From: Crocinitomicaceae bacterium
GTDB taxonomy: Bacteria; Bacteroidota; Bacteroidia; Flavobacteriales_D; Crocinitomicaceae
DNA: 6,303 nt
Reading direction: 5' to 3'
Assembly (NCBI GenBank): GCA_013215515.1
Contig: JABSPC010000001.1
Location: 1 to 6,303 of the forward strand
Shown: one piece after another, positions 1 to 5,468 of the stretch
How positions within the stretch are numbered: the stretch's first letter is position 1
Layout: the number at the start of each line of letters is the position of its first letter
The notes under the pieces: model-generated
Database searches by the model: none
What the model was told of the DNA's origin: nothing
Seen by the model: the letters and a program-made list of their open reading frames with translations, nothing else
Program-made: the position numbers and the translations under genes

Positions 1-137
1 CTATCCAATACGGCGTTCTTTACTCTATTGGAAGGAGTCCAAGAGCAACCTCTATTTTGGAAAAACAAAATAACGAACACAAGGCCTAAACCAAACCCGA
101 TTCCATAATATTTTAGTCTCCGTACAAAGCTATCCAT
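1..137 (-). CDS. Small single-helix membrane protein, partial (5' part only)
   Basis: The ORF starts at the ATG whose complement lies at 135-137 and stays open for 45 codons to the left edge, so the C-terminus is missing. The visible protein starts MDSFVRRLKYYG, with basic residues before a hydrophobic helix at about residues 10-27, followed by QNRGCSW and TPSNRVKN. This suggests one membrane helix, probably with the N-terminus in the cytoplasm. Cys31 follows the helix, but the residues before it (FQNRG) do not form a good lipobox, so I do not call it a lipoprotein. From memory, Flavobacteriia carry small proteins of this build (basic N-terminus, one helix, conserved Cys and RVKN/RVLK motif), some annotated with DUF4258, near trxA; this is a weak assignment. 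The gene lies downstream of the trxA terminator, so it is probably transcribed separately. Function unknown. Confidence 0.6.
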   Translation of the reverse strand, partial: MDSFVRRLKYYGIGFGLGLVFVILFFQNRGCSWTPSNRVKNAVLD

Positions 138-152
138 AAGTTGAATTTTGTG

Positions 153-160
153 CGAAGATA
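153..160 (-). promoter_or_regulatory. Possible -7 box for the leftmost gene
   Basis: On the minus strand this reads TATCTTCG, seven of eight matches to the Bacteroidota -7 consensus TAnnTTTG, 15 bases before the ATG at 137. I see no good TTTG-like -33 element at the usual 19-base spacing, so support is modest. Confidence 0.3.
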
Positions 161-173
161 ATCACTCAAATAA

Positions 174-207
174 GAATTATGAATTAATGAATGAGGAATT
201 ATGAATT
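174..207. repeat. Degenerate GAATTATGAATT direct repeat
   Basis: The 12-mer GAATTATGAATT occurs at 174-185 and again at 196-207, a 22-base period, with related GAATTAATGAATGA sequence between the copies. It lies in the gap between the leftmost gene and the trxA terminator. Tandem ATGAATTA-like tracts are, from memory, common in flavobacterial intergenic DNA. No function is evident. Confidence 0.6.
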
Positions 208-213
208 GAAAAC

Positions 214-248
214 AAAAAAAGCCGTCTCGGGTAACCCGAGACGGCTTT
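214..248 (-). terminator. Rho-independent terminator of trxA
   Basis: GCCGTCTCGGG (221-231) and CCCGAGACGGC (235-245) form a perfect 11-bp GC-rich stem with a three-base TAA loop, extended by three A-T pairs (218-220 with 246-248). Read on the minus strand the stem is followed by seven T (complement of the A run 214-220). It begins 17 bases after the trxA stop codon, so it should end the trxA transcript. The plus-strand side lacks a comparable T run, so it is mainly a minus-strand terminator. Confidence 0.95.
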
Positions 249-264
249 CAATATTATAATTACG

Positions 265-585
265 CTATGAAAGTAGAGCGTCTAATTTTGATTTTAATTG
301 CGCTTCTGGGACAGCACCAACTGACTTATCAGCTACTTCTCCACCTTTAATAAACAATACTGTTGGAATGTTTCTAACTCCAAATTTAGCAGAAACACCA
401 GGATTGGTATCAACGTTTACTTTACCGATGATTGCTTTCCCTTCATAATCACTAGACATTTTTTCAATGATCGGCCCAATCATTCTACACGGTCCACACC
501 ATTCTGCCCAGAAATCAACTACAACTGGTTTGTCTGAATTCATCACTAACTCTTCAAAGTTCGCATCTGTTATTTCTAATGCCAT
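265..585 (-). CDS. trxA: Thioredoxin
   Basis: Cytosolic thiol-disulfide oxidoreductase that passes electrons from thioredoxin reductase to targets such as ribonucleotide reductase and peroxiredoxins. The 106-residue length is typical of single-domain thioredoxins (E. coli TrxA has about 108). The active site WCGPC is at residues 29-33 (Cys30 and Cys33), the buried acidic residue is Asp24 in VVVDFWA, and the cis-proline loop NIPT has Pro74, so all key catalytic features are present. There is no signal peptide, which separates it from the periplasmic TlpA/ResA-type proteins. The start is the ATG at 583-585; no Shine-Dalgarno is seen, usual for this phylum. It has its own predicted promoter (622-653) and a strong terminator (214-248), so it is probably transcribed alone rather than with the upstream TerC operon. 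The stop codon is TAG, which matters for the interpretation of menD. Confidence 0.98.
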   Translation of the reverse strand: MALEITDANFEELVMNSDKPVVVDFWAEWCGPCRMIGPIIEKMSSDYEGKAIIGKVNVDTNPGVSAKFGVRNIPTVLFIKGGEVADKSVGAVPEAQLKSKLDALLS

Positions 586-621
586 ATCAATATATTTTTG
601 TTTAATAATTCCCTTGCGGGA

Positions 622-653
622 TAAATTTACTTTTTTCTATTCTTGAAGGCAAT
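622..653 (-). promoter_or_regulatory. Putative Bacteroidota-type promoter of trxA
   Basis: On the minus strand, ATTG (complement of 650-653) is followed after 20 bases by TAAATTTA (622-629), seven of eight matches to TAnnTTTG. The expected transcript start is near 617, giving a leader of about 30 bases. The -33 part falls inside a short inverted repeat, GGCAA-N5-TTGCC at 648-662. That repeat could be a regulatory site or a weak end signal for the upstream gene. Confidence 0.45.
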
Positions 654-693
654 TATTTTGCCAATAAAAAATTCACGTCATCTTGTCATGCTA

Positions 694-1089
694 TTAATTC
701 AAAACCCGCATTTTTTTCATGGTTTTTTGATTCTCTGTCTTCAAACAGAAGTAATACTCTCCATTTGACAGTGTTGTTGAATCAAACCTTACAATATTAC
801 CACCTTTGGTTACCTTTTTCTCTATCACGGTAACAATGCTCTTCATATCCGAATCTAGAATTGAAAGATTTATATCTCTAGATATTTCGGTTGTGAAATA
901 AAATTCTAGCTCTCCTTTTGCCGGATCTTGTTCAAGTGCATAAAGCACACAAAAGTCAGTCTGAACCACTGCTCCTTTGTTCAACTTTCTTAAAAGCCTT
1001 CTATACAATAGAAAAATAACCGTTCCCGCTAGTGTAACGTACAAAATACCGATCACTACATCCATAAAGGAATATCCTACTAATAACAT
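694..1089 (-). CDS. Small membrane-anchored protein with C-terminal beta-rich domain, unknown function
   Basis: I do not recognise this 131-residue protein as a named family. It has a hydrophobic helix at about residues 10-28 followed by a very basic stretch (YRRLLRKLNKG), so the helix is probably a membrane anchor with the rest facing the cytoplasm by the positive-inside rule. Residues from about 50 to the end read as alternating beta strands ending in DSTTLSNGEYYFCLKT and a basic tail KKMRVLN. That pattern resembles the type IX secretion C-terminal sorting domain and FlgD-like Ig folds, but there is no cleavable signal peptide or cargo domain, so a T9SS substrate is unlikely. The ATG at 1089 lies one base past the stop of the DUF493 gene. 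A second ATG at 1065 (Met9) has AGGA nine bases upstream and may be the true start. Last gene of the TerC operon; it ends in tandem stops TAA TAG. Confidence 0.7.
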   Translation of the reverse strand: MLLVGYSFMDVVIGILYVTLAGTVIFLLYRRLLRKLNKGAVVQTDFCVLYALEQDPAKGELEFYFTTEISRDINLSILDSDMKSIVTVIEKKVTKGGNIVRFDSTTLSNGEYYFCLKTENQKTMKKMRVLN

Positions 1090-1090
1090 A

Positions 1091-1357
1091 TTACAGCGCC
1101 ATTAAGCCTTCTATGGAAGACGATTTATTATACTTATCAATTATCGAATCCACATCCAACATCATTTCCTTTGCACTAATACTAACGTACTTCCCCGTTT
1201 TTGATGGTTGCATTTGTAATTCTACAGCATCATCGAAAAGCGCACTAGTCTTAGCTATCGCTTCTGGATTGTTCGGAATAATAAATTTGAATAAATAAAC
1301 ATCCGGCCAATCTAACAAGTCCAATTGTTCTCTCAAATTTAAATACGGATCAGACAT
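1091..1357 (-). CDS. DUF493 (YbeD-like) family protein
   Basis: An 88-residue protein, the same size as E. coli YbeD (87 residues), with the DUF493 pattern typical of Bacteroidota: LDLLDWPDVYLFKFIIPNN near the start, a middle helix with Ala/Glu residues, SKTGKYVSISAKEMM at about residues 52-66, and a final helix DSIIDKYNK. The family is known to adopt a small ferredoxin-like alpha/beta fold resembling ACT regulatory domains. YbeD has been linked to lipoic acid metabolism by gene context only, and no enzymatic role is established. The start overlaps the end of the preceding 191-residue gene by 8 bases and the next gene begins one base after its stop, so the three are probably translationally coupled. 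No lip genes are in this window, so the context gives no support for a lipoate role here. Confidence 0.9.
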   Translation of the reverse strand: MSDPYLNLREQLDLLDWPDVYLFKFIIPNNPEAIAKTSALFDDAVELQMQPSKTGKYVSISAKEMMLDVDSIIDKYNKSSSIEGLMAL

Positions 1358-1925
1358 TTTGATCTAATTTTAGCCACAAAGATAACCGTTTACTTTCTCG
1401 AACAAGAACATTTTCAGAATCTAATTTCTGAATTGCCTCAATGGTAATTGGTTCAAATGCTTCTAGCTTCTTAATTTGATTCAAAACATTCATTTGATCC
1501 ATCTCATTTGAAACTAAAACGCCATCCATATTATCGTACTCAAAATTCCAAACTCGTGCGTACAATCTCGTTTCTTCGAGTAAGTTCAACACGCTGTTTT
1601 TAATGTCGTCTATATTATTCGATGCCATTATTCTTTGCTTCAAGGTGCTTCGAAGCGAATTGTATTCACGAAACGTTTCTCCGAGAGATGCAGCGTCGTA
1701 ATTTGAGCTTACTTTGCTGTAATCTGAATTTTCCTCGACACCACCTACGGCAATGTACGCTTCTTGGATTTTATTCAGCTTCTTTATTCTTGAAAGAAAC
1801 ACTTTAGGGATTGGCGATGTACCAATAAAAAAGTTCTTATGTTTAAAGAGCTCTGTCAGTAACTCATTCTCTAAATCCTCTTCATCAGTGGCTGCAAAAT
1901 ATATTCTAGCCTCTTCACTTGTCAT
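1350..1925 (-). CDS. Uncharacterised 191-residue protein, soluble and probably helical
   Basis: I do not recognise the family. The protein has no signal peptide and no long hydrophobic stretch. It is rich in Glu, Asp, Lys, Asn and Leu, and most of it reads as amphipathic helices, for example ATDEEDLENELLTELFKHK near residues 11-29 and LNQIKKLEAFEP at about 148-159. A more structured segment with aromatic residues, ARVWNFEYDNMDGVLVSNEM, lies at about 123-142. There are no Cys or His clusters that would suggest a metal site. The start overlaps the TerC end by 11 bases and its own end overlaps the DUF493 start by 8 bases, so it is coupled on both sides; a purine-rich AAGAGAG lies just upstream of the ATG. 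The context says only that it is made together with a TerC membrane protein. The overlaps and clean coding pattern make it a real gene. Confidence 0.8.
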   Translation of the reverse strand: MTSEEARIYFAATDEEDLENELLTELFKHKNFFIGTSPIPKVFLSRIKKLNKIQEAYIAVGGVEENSDYSKVSSNYDAASLGETFREYNSLRSTLKQRIMASNNIDDIKNSVLNLLEETRLYARVWNFEYDNMDGVLVSNEMDQMNVLNQIKKLEAFEPITIEAIQKLDSENVLVRESKRLSLWLKLDQNV

Positions 1926-2685
1926 TGGCTCTCTTTTTCTTGAGGTTCTTACGCATCTTAATATTGATAAACTCGACGATCAATGCATAAACCATCGCGA
2001 AATAGATATAGCCTTTAGGAATCTCTTGTCCGAATGCTTCAGCAACCAAAACAACACCAATTGTGACTAAGAAGCCGAGCGAAATAATTTTGATTGTCGG
2101 ACGGTTATTAATGAAGTCACTAATCTGTTTTGCAAATGTCATCATGATAATCATGGAAACGATAATTGCGGCGTAAATAATAACAATCGGACTGTATTTA
2201 TCATCCCCCATTCCATTCGTCATCCCAACCGCTGTGATAATTGAATCGAAGCTAAAAACCAGATCAATTATTATGATCTGAACGATAACAGCCCTGAATG
2301 ATTTTGCTTCTTTCCCTACATGTTCTTGCTCACCACTCATTGAGTTGTGCATCTCGACAGTGCTCTTATAAATTAAGAATAGACCACCTGCCAAAAGAAC
2401 AACACTTTGCCAAGAGAACCCTCTCAAGAATTCAAACTGCGAATTTGGAAATAATGCTGAATCAAGTTCCATCAACCAAGCAACGCCCGCAAGGAGAACC
2501 AAACGAACGACAAGAGCCAACGTAAGCCCTAAATTTCTTGCTTTCCTTTGAGATTCTTTTGGTAATTTATCTGTAACAATGGAGACAAAAATGATATTAT
2601 CTATTCCTAAAACAATCTCTAGCAAAGCCAAGAGAATGAAATACATAAAACCGTCCCAAGTGAATAAAAGATGAAAAAAGTCCAT
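1915..2685 (-). CDS. TerC-family integral membrane protein, probable metal-ion exporter
   Basis: A 256-residue polytopic membrane protein with about seven hydrophobic helices. The two TerC signature sites are present: E23 and GIDNIIF (Asp29, Asn30) in the first helix region, and DLVFSFDSI (Asp141, Asp147) in the middle; these acidic residues are thought to line the ion site. Characterised TerC members such as E. coli Alx and Bacillus MeeF/MeeY export manganese, partly to supply exported metalloenzymes; the tellurite link comes from ter operons. No terZ, terA, terB, terD or terE genes are nearby, so a tellurite system is not supported. Manganese export is inferred from the family. The C-terminus is very basic (KMRKNLKKKRANDK), placing it in the cytoplasm. 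Manganese-responsive TerC genes are often under yybP-ykoY riboswitches, but here the gap upstream is only 121 bases, the predicted leader about 15, and no such structure is visible. First gene of a four-gene operon. Confidence 0.93.
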   Translation of the reverse strand: MDFFHLLFTWDGFMYFILLALLEIVLGIDNIIFVSIVTDKLPKESQRKARNLGLTLALVVRLVLLAGVAWLMELDSALFPNSQFEFLRGFSWQSVVLLAGGLFLIYKSTVEMHNSMSGEQEHVGKEAKSFRAVIVQIIIIDLVFSFDSIITAVGMTNGMGDDKYSPIVIIYAAIIVSMIIMMTFAKQISDFINNRPTIKIISLGFLVTIGVVLVAEAFGQEIPKGYIYFAMVYALIVEFINIKMRKNLKKKRANDK

Positions 2686-2703
2686 TGATTATTTTTTGAA
2701 ATG

Positions 2704-2711
2704 CAAAAATA
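2704..2711 (-). promoter_or_regulatory. Putative -7 box for the TerC operon
   Basis: On the minus strand this reads TATTTTTG, a perfect match to TAnnTTTG, with 18 bases between it and the TerC ATG. A TTTG-like -33 element at 19 bases is not evident. A small AAAAGC-N4-GCTTTT hairpin (2717-2732) lies in the spacer; it might help end menD transcription or bind a regulator, but its stem has only two G-C pairs. Elsewhere in the gap, GCAAT-ACA-ATTGC (2795-2807) overlaps the menD stop and is another weak hairpin. Confidence 0.45.
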
Positions 2712-2806
2712 CAAGAAAAAGCGATAGCTTTTGATACAGGGAACTTACAAGTGACCGACTATTGCAATAATTTTAGAAAAGCAAAACCTAATGCGCAATA
2801 CAATTG

Positions 2807-3556
2807 CTATTTAAAGTGTTTGAAGAATCGCTTCAATTCAGCATCATTGTCCAATTTGGGGGTAAAGACCTCAAGTAACATTGGCCTATCCGAATCTGTC
2901 TCCACCATAAATTGAGGCATGAGTTGTTCTAATTCAGAAAGATTAGTGGCCTTGTGATAATCTACATTAAATGCTTCGCAAATTTTCTCTGCTGAGAAGT
3001 CCTGCTTCGTTTCAAAGAACTCTTCTAGTTGATCAACCTTAGAAGGTCCATCAATAATTCTAAAAATTCCGCCTCCGGCATTATTGACTACAACAATTCT
3101 CAAATTTCCTCCGAGATGATTACTCCACAAAGCGTTGCTATCATAGAAAAAGGAAACATCTCCGGAAAACAGGATATTTAGTTTGTCGTTGCTGATTAAT
3201 GCTGCTCCACAAGCTGTACTTGTACTGCCGTCTATTCCACTTGTGCCTCGGTTCGAATAATATTGAATTGAAGGAACTGGATCAACCAATTGACAATACC
3301 TTACCACCGAACTATTCCCCATGTGTAAGATTGAATTGTCAGGTAAATAATCCAATAAAAGTTCAAAGACACTCAAATCAGAATATTTCGATTGCTCAAA
3401 AAAGGAAAGCATCAAGTCTTTATTGAGGTAATCGATTTTTTTCCATTTCAAACCAAATGAAGACGTATGCATTGGTAATTTCCAATCCAGCACCTTGTTA
3501 AACAATTCACTTGGATTACACTCGATGGAATGACTGAGTTTCCTGTACGTGTCCAT
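2807..3556 (-). CDS. menD: MenD C-terminal part (ThDP pyrophosphate-binding domain)
   Basis: This 249-residue piece starts at the first ATG after the internal TAG and is in the same frame as the N-terminal part. It carries NRGTSGIDGSTSTA at residues 102-115, a MenD substrate and cofactor segment, and the ThDP motif beginning GDVSFFYD (Gly132-Asp133) and ending VVVNN (Asn158-Asn159), which binds Mg and diphosphate. The terminal stop is TAG. Separate expression would need reinitiation at 3556; GGGGG lies 13 bases before that ATG, farther than a usual ribosome binding site. Some ThDP enzymes, such as sulfopyruvate decarboxylase, are naturally two-subunit with a split between the domains. A split inside the central domain is less favourable, so I regard a designed two-subunit MenD as unlikely but testable. 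Confidence 0.8.
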   Translation of the reverse strand: MDTYRKLSHSIECNPSELFNKVLDWKLPMHTSSFGLKWKKIDYLNKDLMLSFFEQSKYSDLSVFELLLDYLPDNSILHMGNSSVVRYCQLVDPVPSIQYYSNRGTSGIDGSTSTACGAALISNDKLNILFSGDVSFFYDSNALWSNHLGGNLRIVVVNNAGGGIFRIIDGPSKVDQLEEFFETKQDFSAEKICEAFNVDYHKATNLSELEQLMPQFMVETDSDRPMLLEVFTPKLDNDAELKRFFKHFK

Positions 3557-3616
3557 TTCTGGAAATTCACCCCCTATTTTCCAGTGGGATTTAACATCAC
3601 TCTCTCGTAAAATATT

Positions 3617-4498
3617 CTAAATTCTTTTTGATATAATTGCGCCTCCAATTGTAATTAAAAGATCAGGCTTAAATTCTTCTAACTCATCCGTTGGTAAGCC
3701 ACTCAAAGTTCTATCAATACAATGAATGAATTTTGGGTCTATTAAATTCGAAGTGTTTTCAACCAATACAACAACTGAGTTATCGATAGCTATATCAGAC
3801 AGTTTGAATTGAAGGAAAGCATCCTTTTCCAATTGTCCACAAAGAATAAGTTTGCGTTTTGAATTCCCCCAAATCGTTTTCAATTCTGACAATATGTCTT
3901 CGGTTAAAACATCAGGAACCTCAATAGGCTTTCTTGTCATTAATTGATCAAGCTTAACTTCTACCGTGTCATACATCGGCTCTGAAATCGGACAATTAAA
4001 ATGAATAGGCCCTTTCCAATTTCCATTTCCAATATTAAACCCTGAATTGATTATTTCATCAAATTCGTTGTATTCATTTTCTGCAACATACTCTGAAATC
4101 TCGGCTTCATATCGAATATGCTTACCATAAGCTCCGACTTGCATAATGGTTTGACCATCGCCATGATTCACCCATTCTTGAGGTCGATCTGCGCTAATAA
4201 CAACTATTGGAACACACTGATAAAATGCTTCGGCTACAGCTGGGAAATAATTCAACATTGCAGAACCAGAAGTACAGACTAGTCCAACAGGTGACTTTGA
4301 TTGCTGTGACATTCCAAGAGCGTAAAATGCTGCAGAACGTTCATCGTGAATAACAATAGCAGTAAGTAATGGATGATTATCGATCGCAATAATTAGAGCG
4401 GCATTTCTGGAACCAGGAGAGCAAACTACGTGCGTCATTCCGTTAGAAACACATACATTTATAAACCTTGCTATACCTGTCTTGATTGTTGTAATCAT
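3617..4498 (-). CDS. menD: MenD N-terminal part (ThDP pyrimidine-binding and most of central domain)
   Basis: If the internal TAG is obeyed this yields 293 residues ending LITIGGAIISKRI. The pyrimidine-binding domain is complete: SPGSRN at residues 27-32 and IVIHDERSAAFYALGM with Glu53, equivalent to the conserved glutamate that activates the ThDP aminopyrimidine ring. TSGSA and the following YFPAVAEA segment are typical MenD sequence, as is NHGDGQTIMQVGAYGKH near residues 109-125. Residues from about 190 belong to the central domain, cut before its last helix and strand. The piece lacks the ThDP pyrophosphate/Mg site, so it cannot catalyse alone. The ATG start sits shortly after the TAA of the upstream gene. 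A TAATTTCG box overlapping that TAA is a possible secondary promoter. Confidence 0.85.
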   Translation of the reverse strand: MITTIKTGIARFINVCVSNGMTHVVCSPGSRNAALIIAIDNHPLLTAIVIHDERSAAFYALGMSQQSKSPVGLVCTSGSAMLNYFPAVAEAFYQCVPIVVISADRPQEWVNHGDGQTIMQVGAYGKHIRYEAEISEYVAENEYNEFDEIINSGFNIGNGNWKGPIHFNCPISEPMYDTVEVKLDQLMTRKPIEVPDVLTEDILSELKTIWGNSKRKLILCGQLEKDAFLQFKLSDIAIDNSVVVLVENTSNLIDPKFIHCIDRTLSGLPTDELEEFKPDLLITIGGAIISKRI

Positions 4499-4506
4499 TC
4501 TAGCTG

Positions 4507-4536
4507 CGAAATTACAGGTTTTCCATTACGTTCAAT
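4507..4536 (-). promoter_or_regulatory. Possible internal promoter before menD
   Basis: On the minus strand ATTG (complement of 4533-4536) is followed after 18 bases by TAATTTCG (4507-4514), seven of eight matches to TAnnTTTG; the TAA is also the isochorismate synthase stop. It would start a transcript a few bases before the menD ATG. Because it lies in coding sequence the match may be chance. Confidence 0.25.
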
Positions 4537-5468
4537 AACGTTTTTGCTTTATTTTCAGTTTCAATCCATTCATCTTCTGGATTGGAATCAATCGTCAGTC
4601 CTCCACCTACGTATAAATAACATTCACTATCAATTATTTGGGAGCACCTAAGATTGACATAAAGGTTTGTTTTGCTCCCAACGTATCCAATCAAGCCTGT
4701 ATACAAAGCTCTATTGTGAACTTCTATTTCGCTGATCATTTCAAAAGATTCATTCAACGGCACCCCGCAAACAGCTGGGGTTGGATGCAAGGCTTCAATT
4801 AATTCAACTTGTTTTTCGCGATTCAATTCAAAATCAAAATCAGTTCGCAAGTGTTGAACAGGACCCGACGTAACCGTTTTCGGCCCATCAAAATTAATTA
4901 CCCCTAGATTGAGTTCATTCAGTTTTGTACCAATATAATCTGTGACACATTGCTGTTCATCACGTTCTTTTTGTGTCCACTCAATATTATCATTCGTAGG
5001 GCGAGTTCCGGCTAATGCCATTGTTTTACCGAAGCCATTCTCCATAGAAACTAGAACCTCAGGTGTAGCACCTATCCACGTTCCAAACTCTTTACTTGAA
5101 ATTAAATAAACGAAAGCCGTTGGATAATTGTCGCAAAGCGCGTCAAAATAGTTTTCTGGATTAGCAGTGAATTCAACTTTTTTAATTCTAGATAAAATAG
5201 CTTTTGAAGCATGTTCATTTTTAAACTCCTCAAGAAATGCATTGGCTAATTCGAGGTACTGAGTTTTTGAATAACAGACTGGTTCTTTATTAGTACTTGG
5301 GTGAAAATTGACTGAGACCTCTGACTCTTGAAACCCAAAATATTTGTCCCCAACAAAAGCCTTAACAACAAACCCGTCGAACCTAGCTAAACTTTCTAGA
5401 ACGACAAATTCACCTTGCTTTTGCTGTTTCTCATTGTTTGGAAATCGGTATTTTAAAATATCGCCCAA
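4512..5468 (-). CDS. menF: Isochorismate synthase (MenF/EntC-type chorismate-binding enzyme)
   Basis: Converts chorismate to isochorismate, the first committed menaquinone step; its product is the substrate of the downstream MenD. Motifs of the chorismate-binding fold appear in order: KAILSR with Lys89 (the water-activating lysine that marks isochorismate-type enzymes; anthranilate synthases have Gln), GATPEVLV at 133-140, ALAGTRP at 151-157, HPTPAVCGVP at 228-237, NRALYTG at 252-258, VNLRC at 271-275, and GGGLTIDSNPEDEWIETENKA with Mg-binding glutamates near 297-305. At 318 residues it is shorter than EntC (about 391) or MenF (about 431), lacking part of the variable N-terminus. The start is odd: the codon at 5466-5468 is TTG, directly after and in frame with the menI TAA, and no ATG lies within the first 100 codons. 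Reinitiation after menI termination is the likely mode. A siderophore role is possible, but the men context favours menaquinone. Confidence 0.93.
   Translation of the reverse strand: MGDILKYRFPNNEKQQKQGEFVVLESLARFDGFVVKAFVGDKYFGFQESEVSVNFHPSTNKEPVCYSKTQYLELANAFLEEFKNEHASKAILSRIKKVEFTANPENYFDALCDNYPTAFVYLISSKEFGTWIGATPEVLVSMENGFGKTMALAGTRPTNDNIEWTQKERDEQQCVTDYIGTKLNELNLGVINFDGPKTVTSGPVQHLRTDFDFELNREKQVELIEALHPTPAVCGVPLNESFEMISEIEVHNRALYTGLIGYVGSKTNLYVNLRCSQIIDSECYLYVGGGLTIDSNPEDEWIETENKAKTLLNVMENL

Larger units (their letters stand above)
2807..4498 (-). pseudogene. menD: menD, full length but interrupted by one in-frame TAG
   Basis: Codes for 2-succinyl-5-enolpyruvyl-6-hydroxy-3-cyclohexene-1-carboxylate (SEPHCHC) synthase, the thiamine diphosphate (ThDP) and Mg-dependent enzyme that adds the succinic semialdehyde unit from 2-oxoglutarate to isochorismate. 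From the ATG at 4498 to the TAG at 2807 there are 564 codons in one frame, the normal MenD length, broken only by TAG at 3617-3619 (codon 294). The 20 codons after it (NILRESDVK... to ...GGEFPE) are MenD-like and join the second half without shift, so this is a nonsense codon and not a frameshift. The break lies in the central domain, between the ThDP pyrimidine-binding and pyrophosphate-binding domains. From memory, homologs have Lys here (SKRIK.FLR), so AAG to TAG is the simplest change. No sign of decay elsewhere. It may be a recent mutation, a sequencing or assembly error, or a suppressed or recoded codon. Third gene of the men operon, 12 or 13 bases after the isochorismate synthase stop. 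Confidence 0.9.

Noticed and set aside
1753..2070. Plus-strand ORF of 105 codons opposite the 191-residue gene and TerC
   Set aside because: It is antisense to confident or coupled genes, with low-complexity Ser/Phe/Leu translation. Shorter plus-strand ORFs at 1113-1298, 1622-1807, 2298-2525, 3199-3426 and 4430-4651 were rejected for the same reason.
1915..2685. Tellurite-resistance ter system
   Set aside because: Only the TerC membrane protein is present; no TerD-fold or TerB genes lie nearby, so family-wide metal export is the better reading.
2717..2732. Hairpin AAAAGC-GATA-GCTTTT as a strong terminator of menD
   Set aside because: The stem has only two G-C pairs and lies about 75 bases past the stop next to the TerC -7 box, so it is too weak to call.
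2686..2806. Manganese riboswitch (yybP-ykoY type) upstream of TerC
   Set aside because: The predicted leader is only about 15 bases and I see no conserved riboswitch-like stems in this 121-base gap.
3557..3616. Frameshift between the two menD halves
   Set aside because: The distance between the two starts (4498 and 3556) is 942, a multiple of three, and the 20 intervening codons translate in frame to MenD-like sequence. Only a nonsense codon separates them.
3617..3619. TAG reassigned to an amino acid (for example pyrrolysine)
   Set aside because: TAG ends trxA with a terminator following closely, and also ends menD at a normal C-terminus. No pyl genes are visible and the group is not known to use it.
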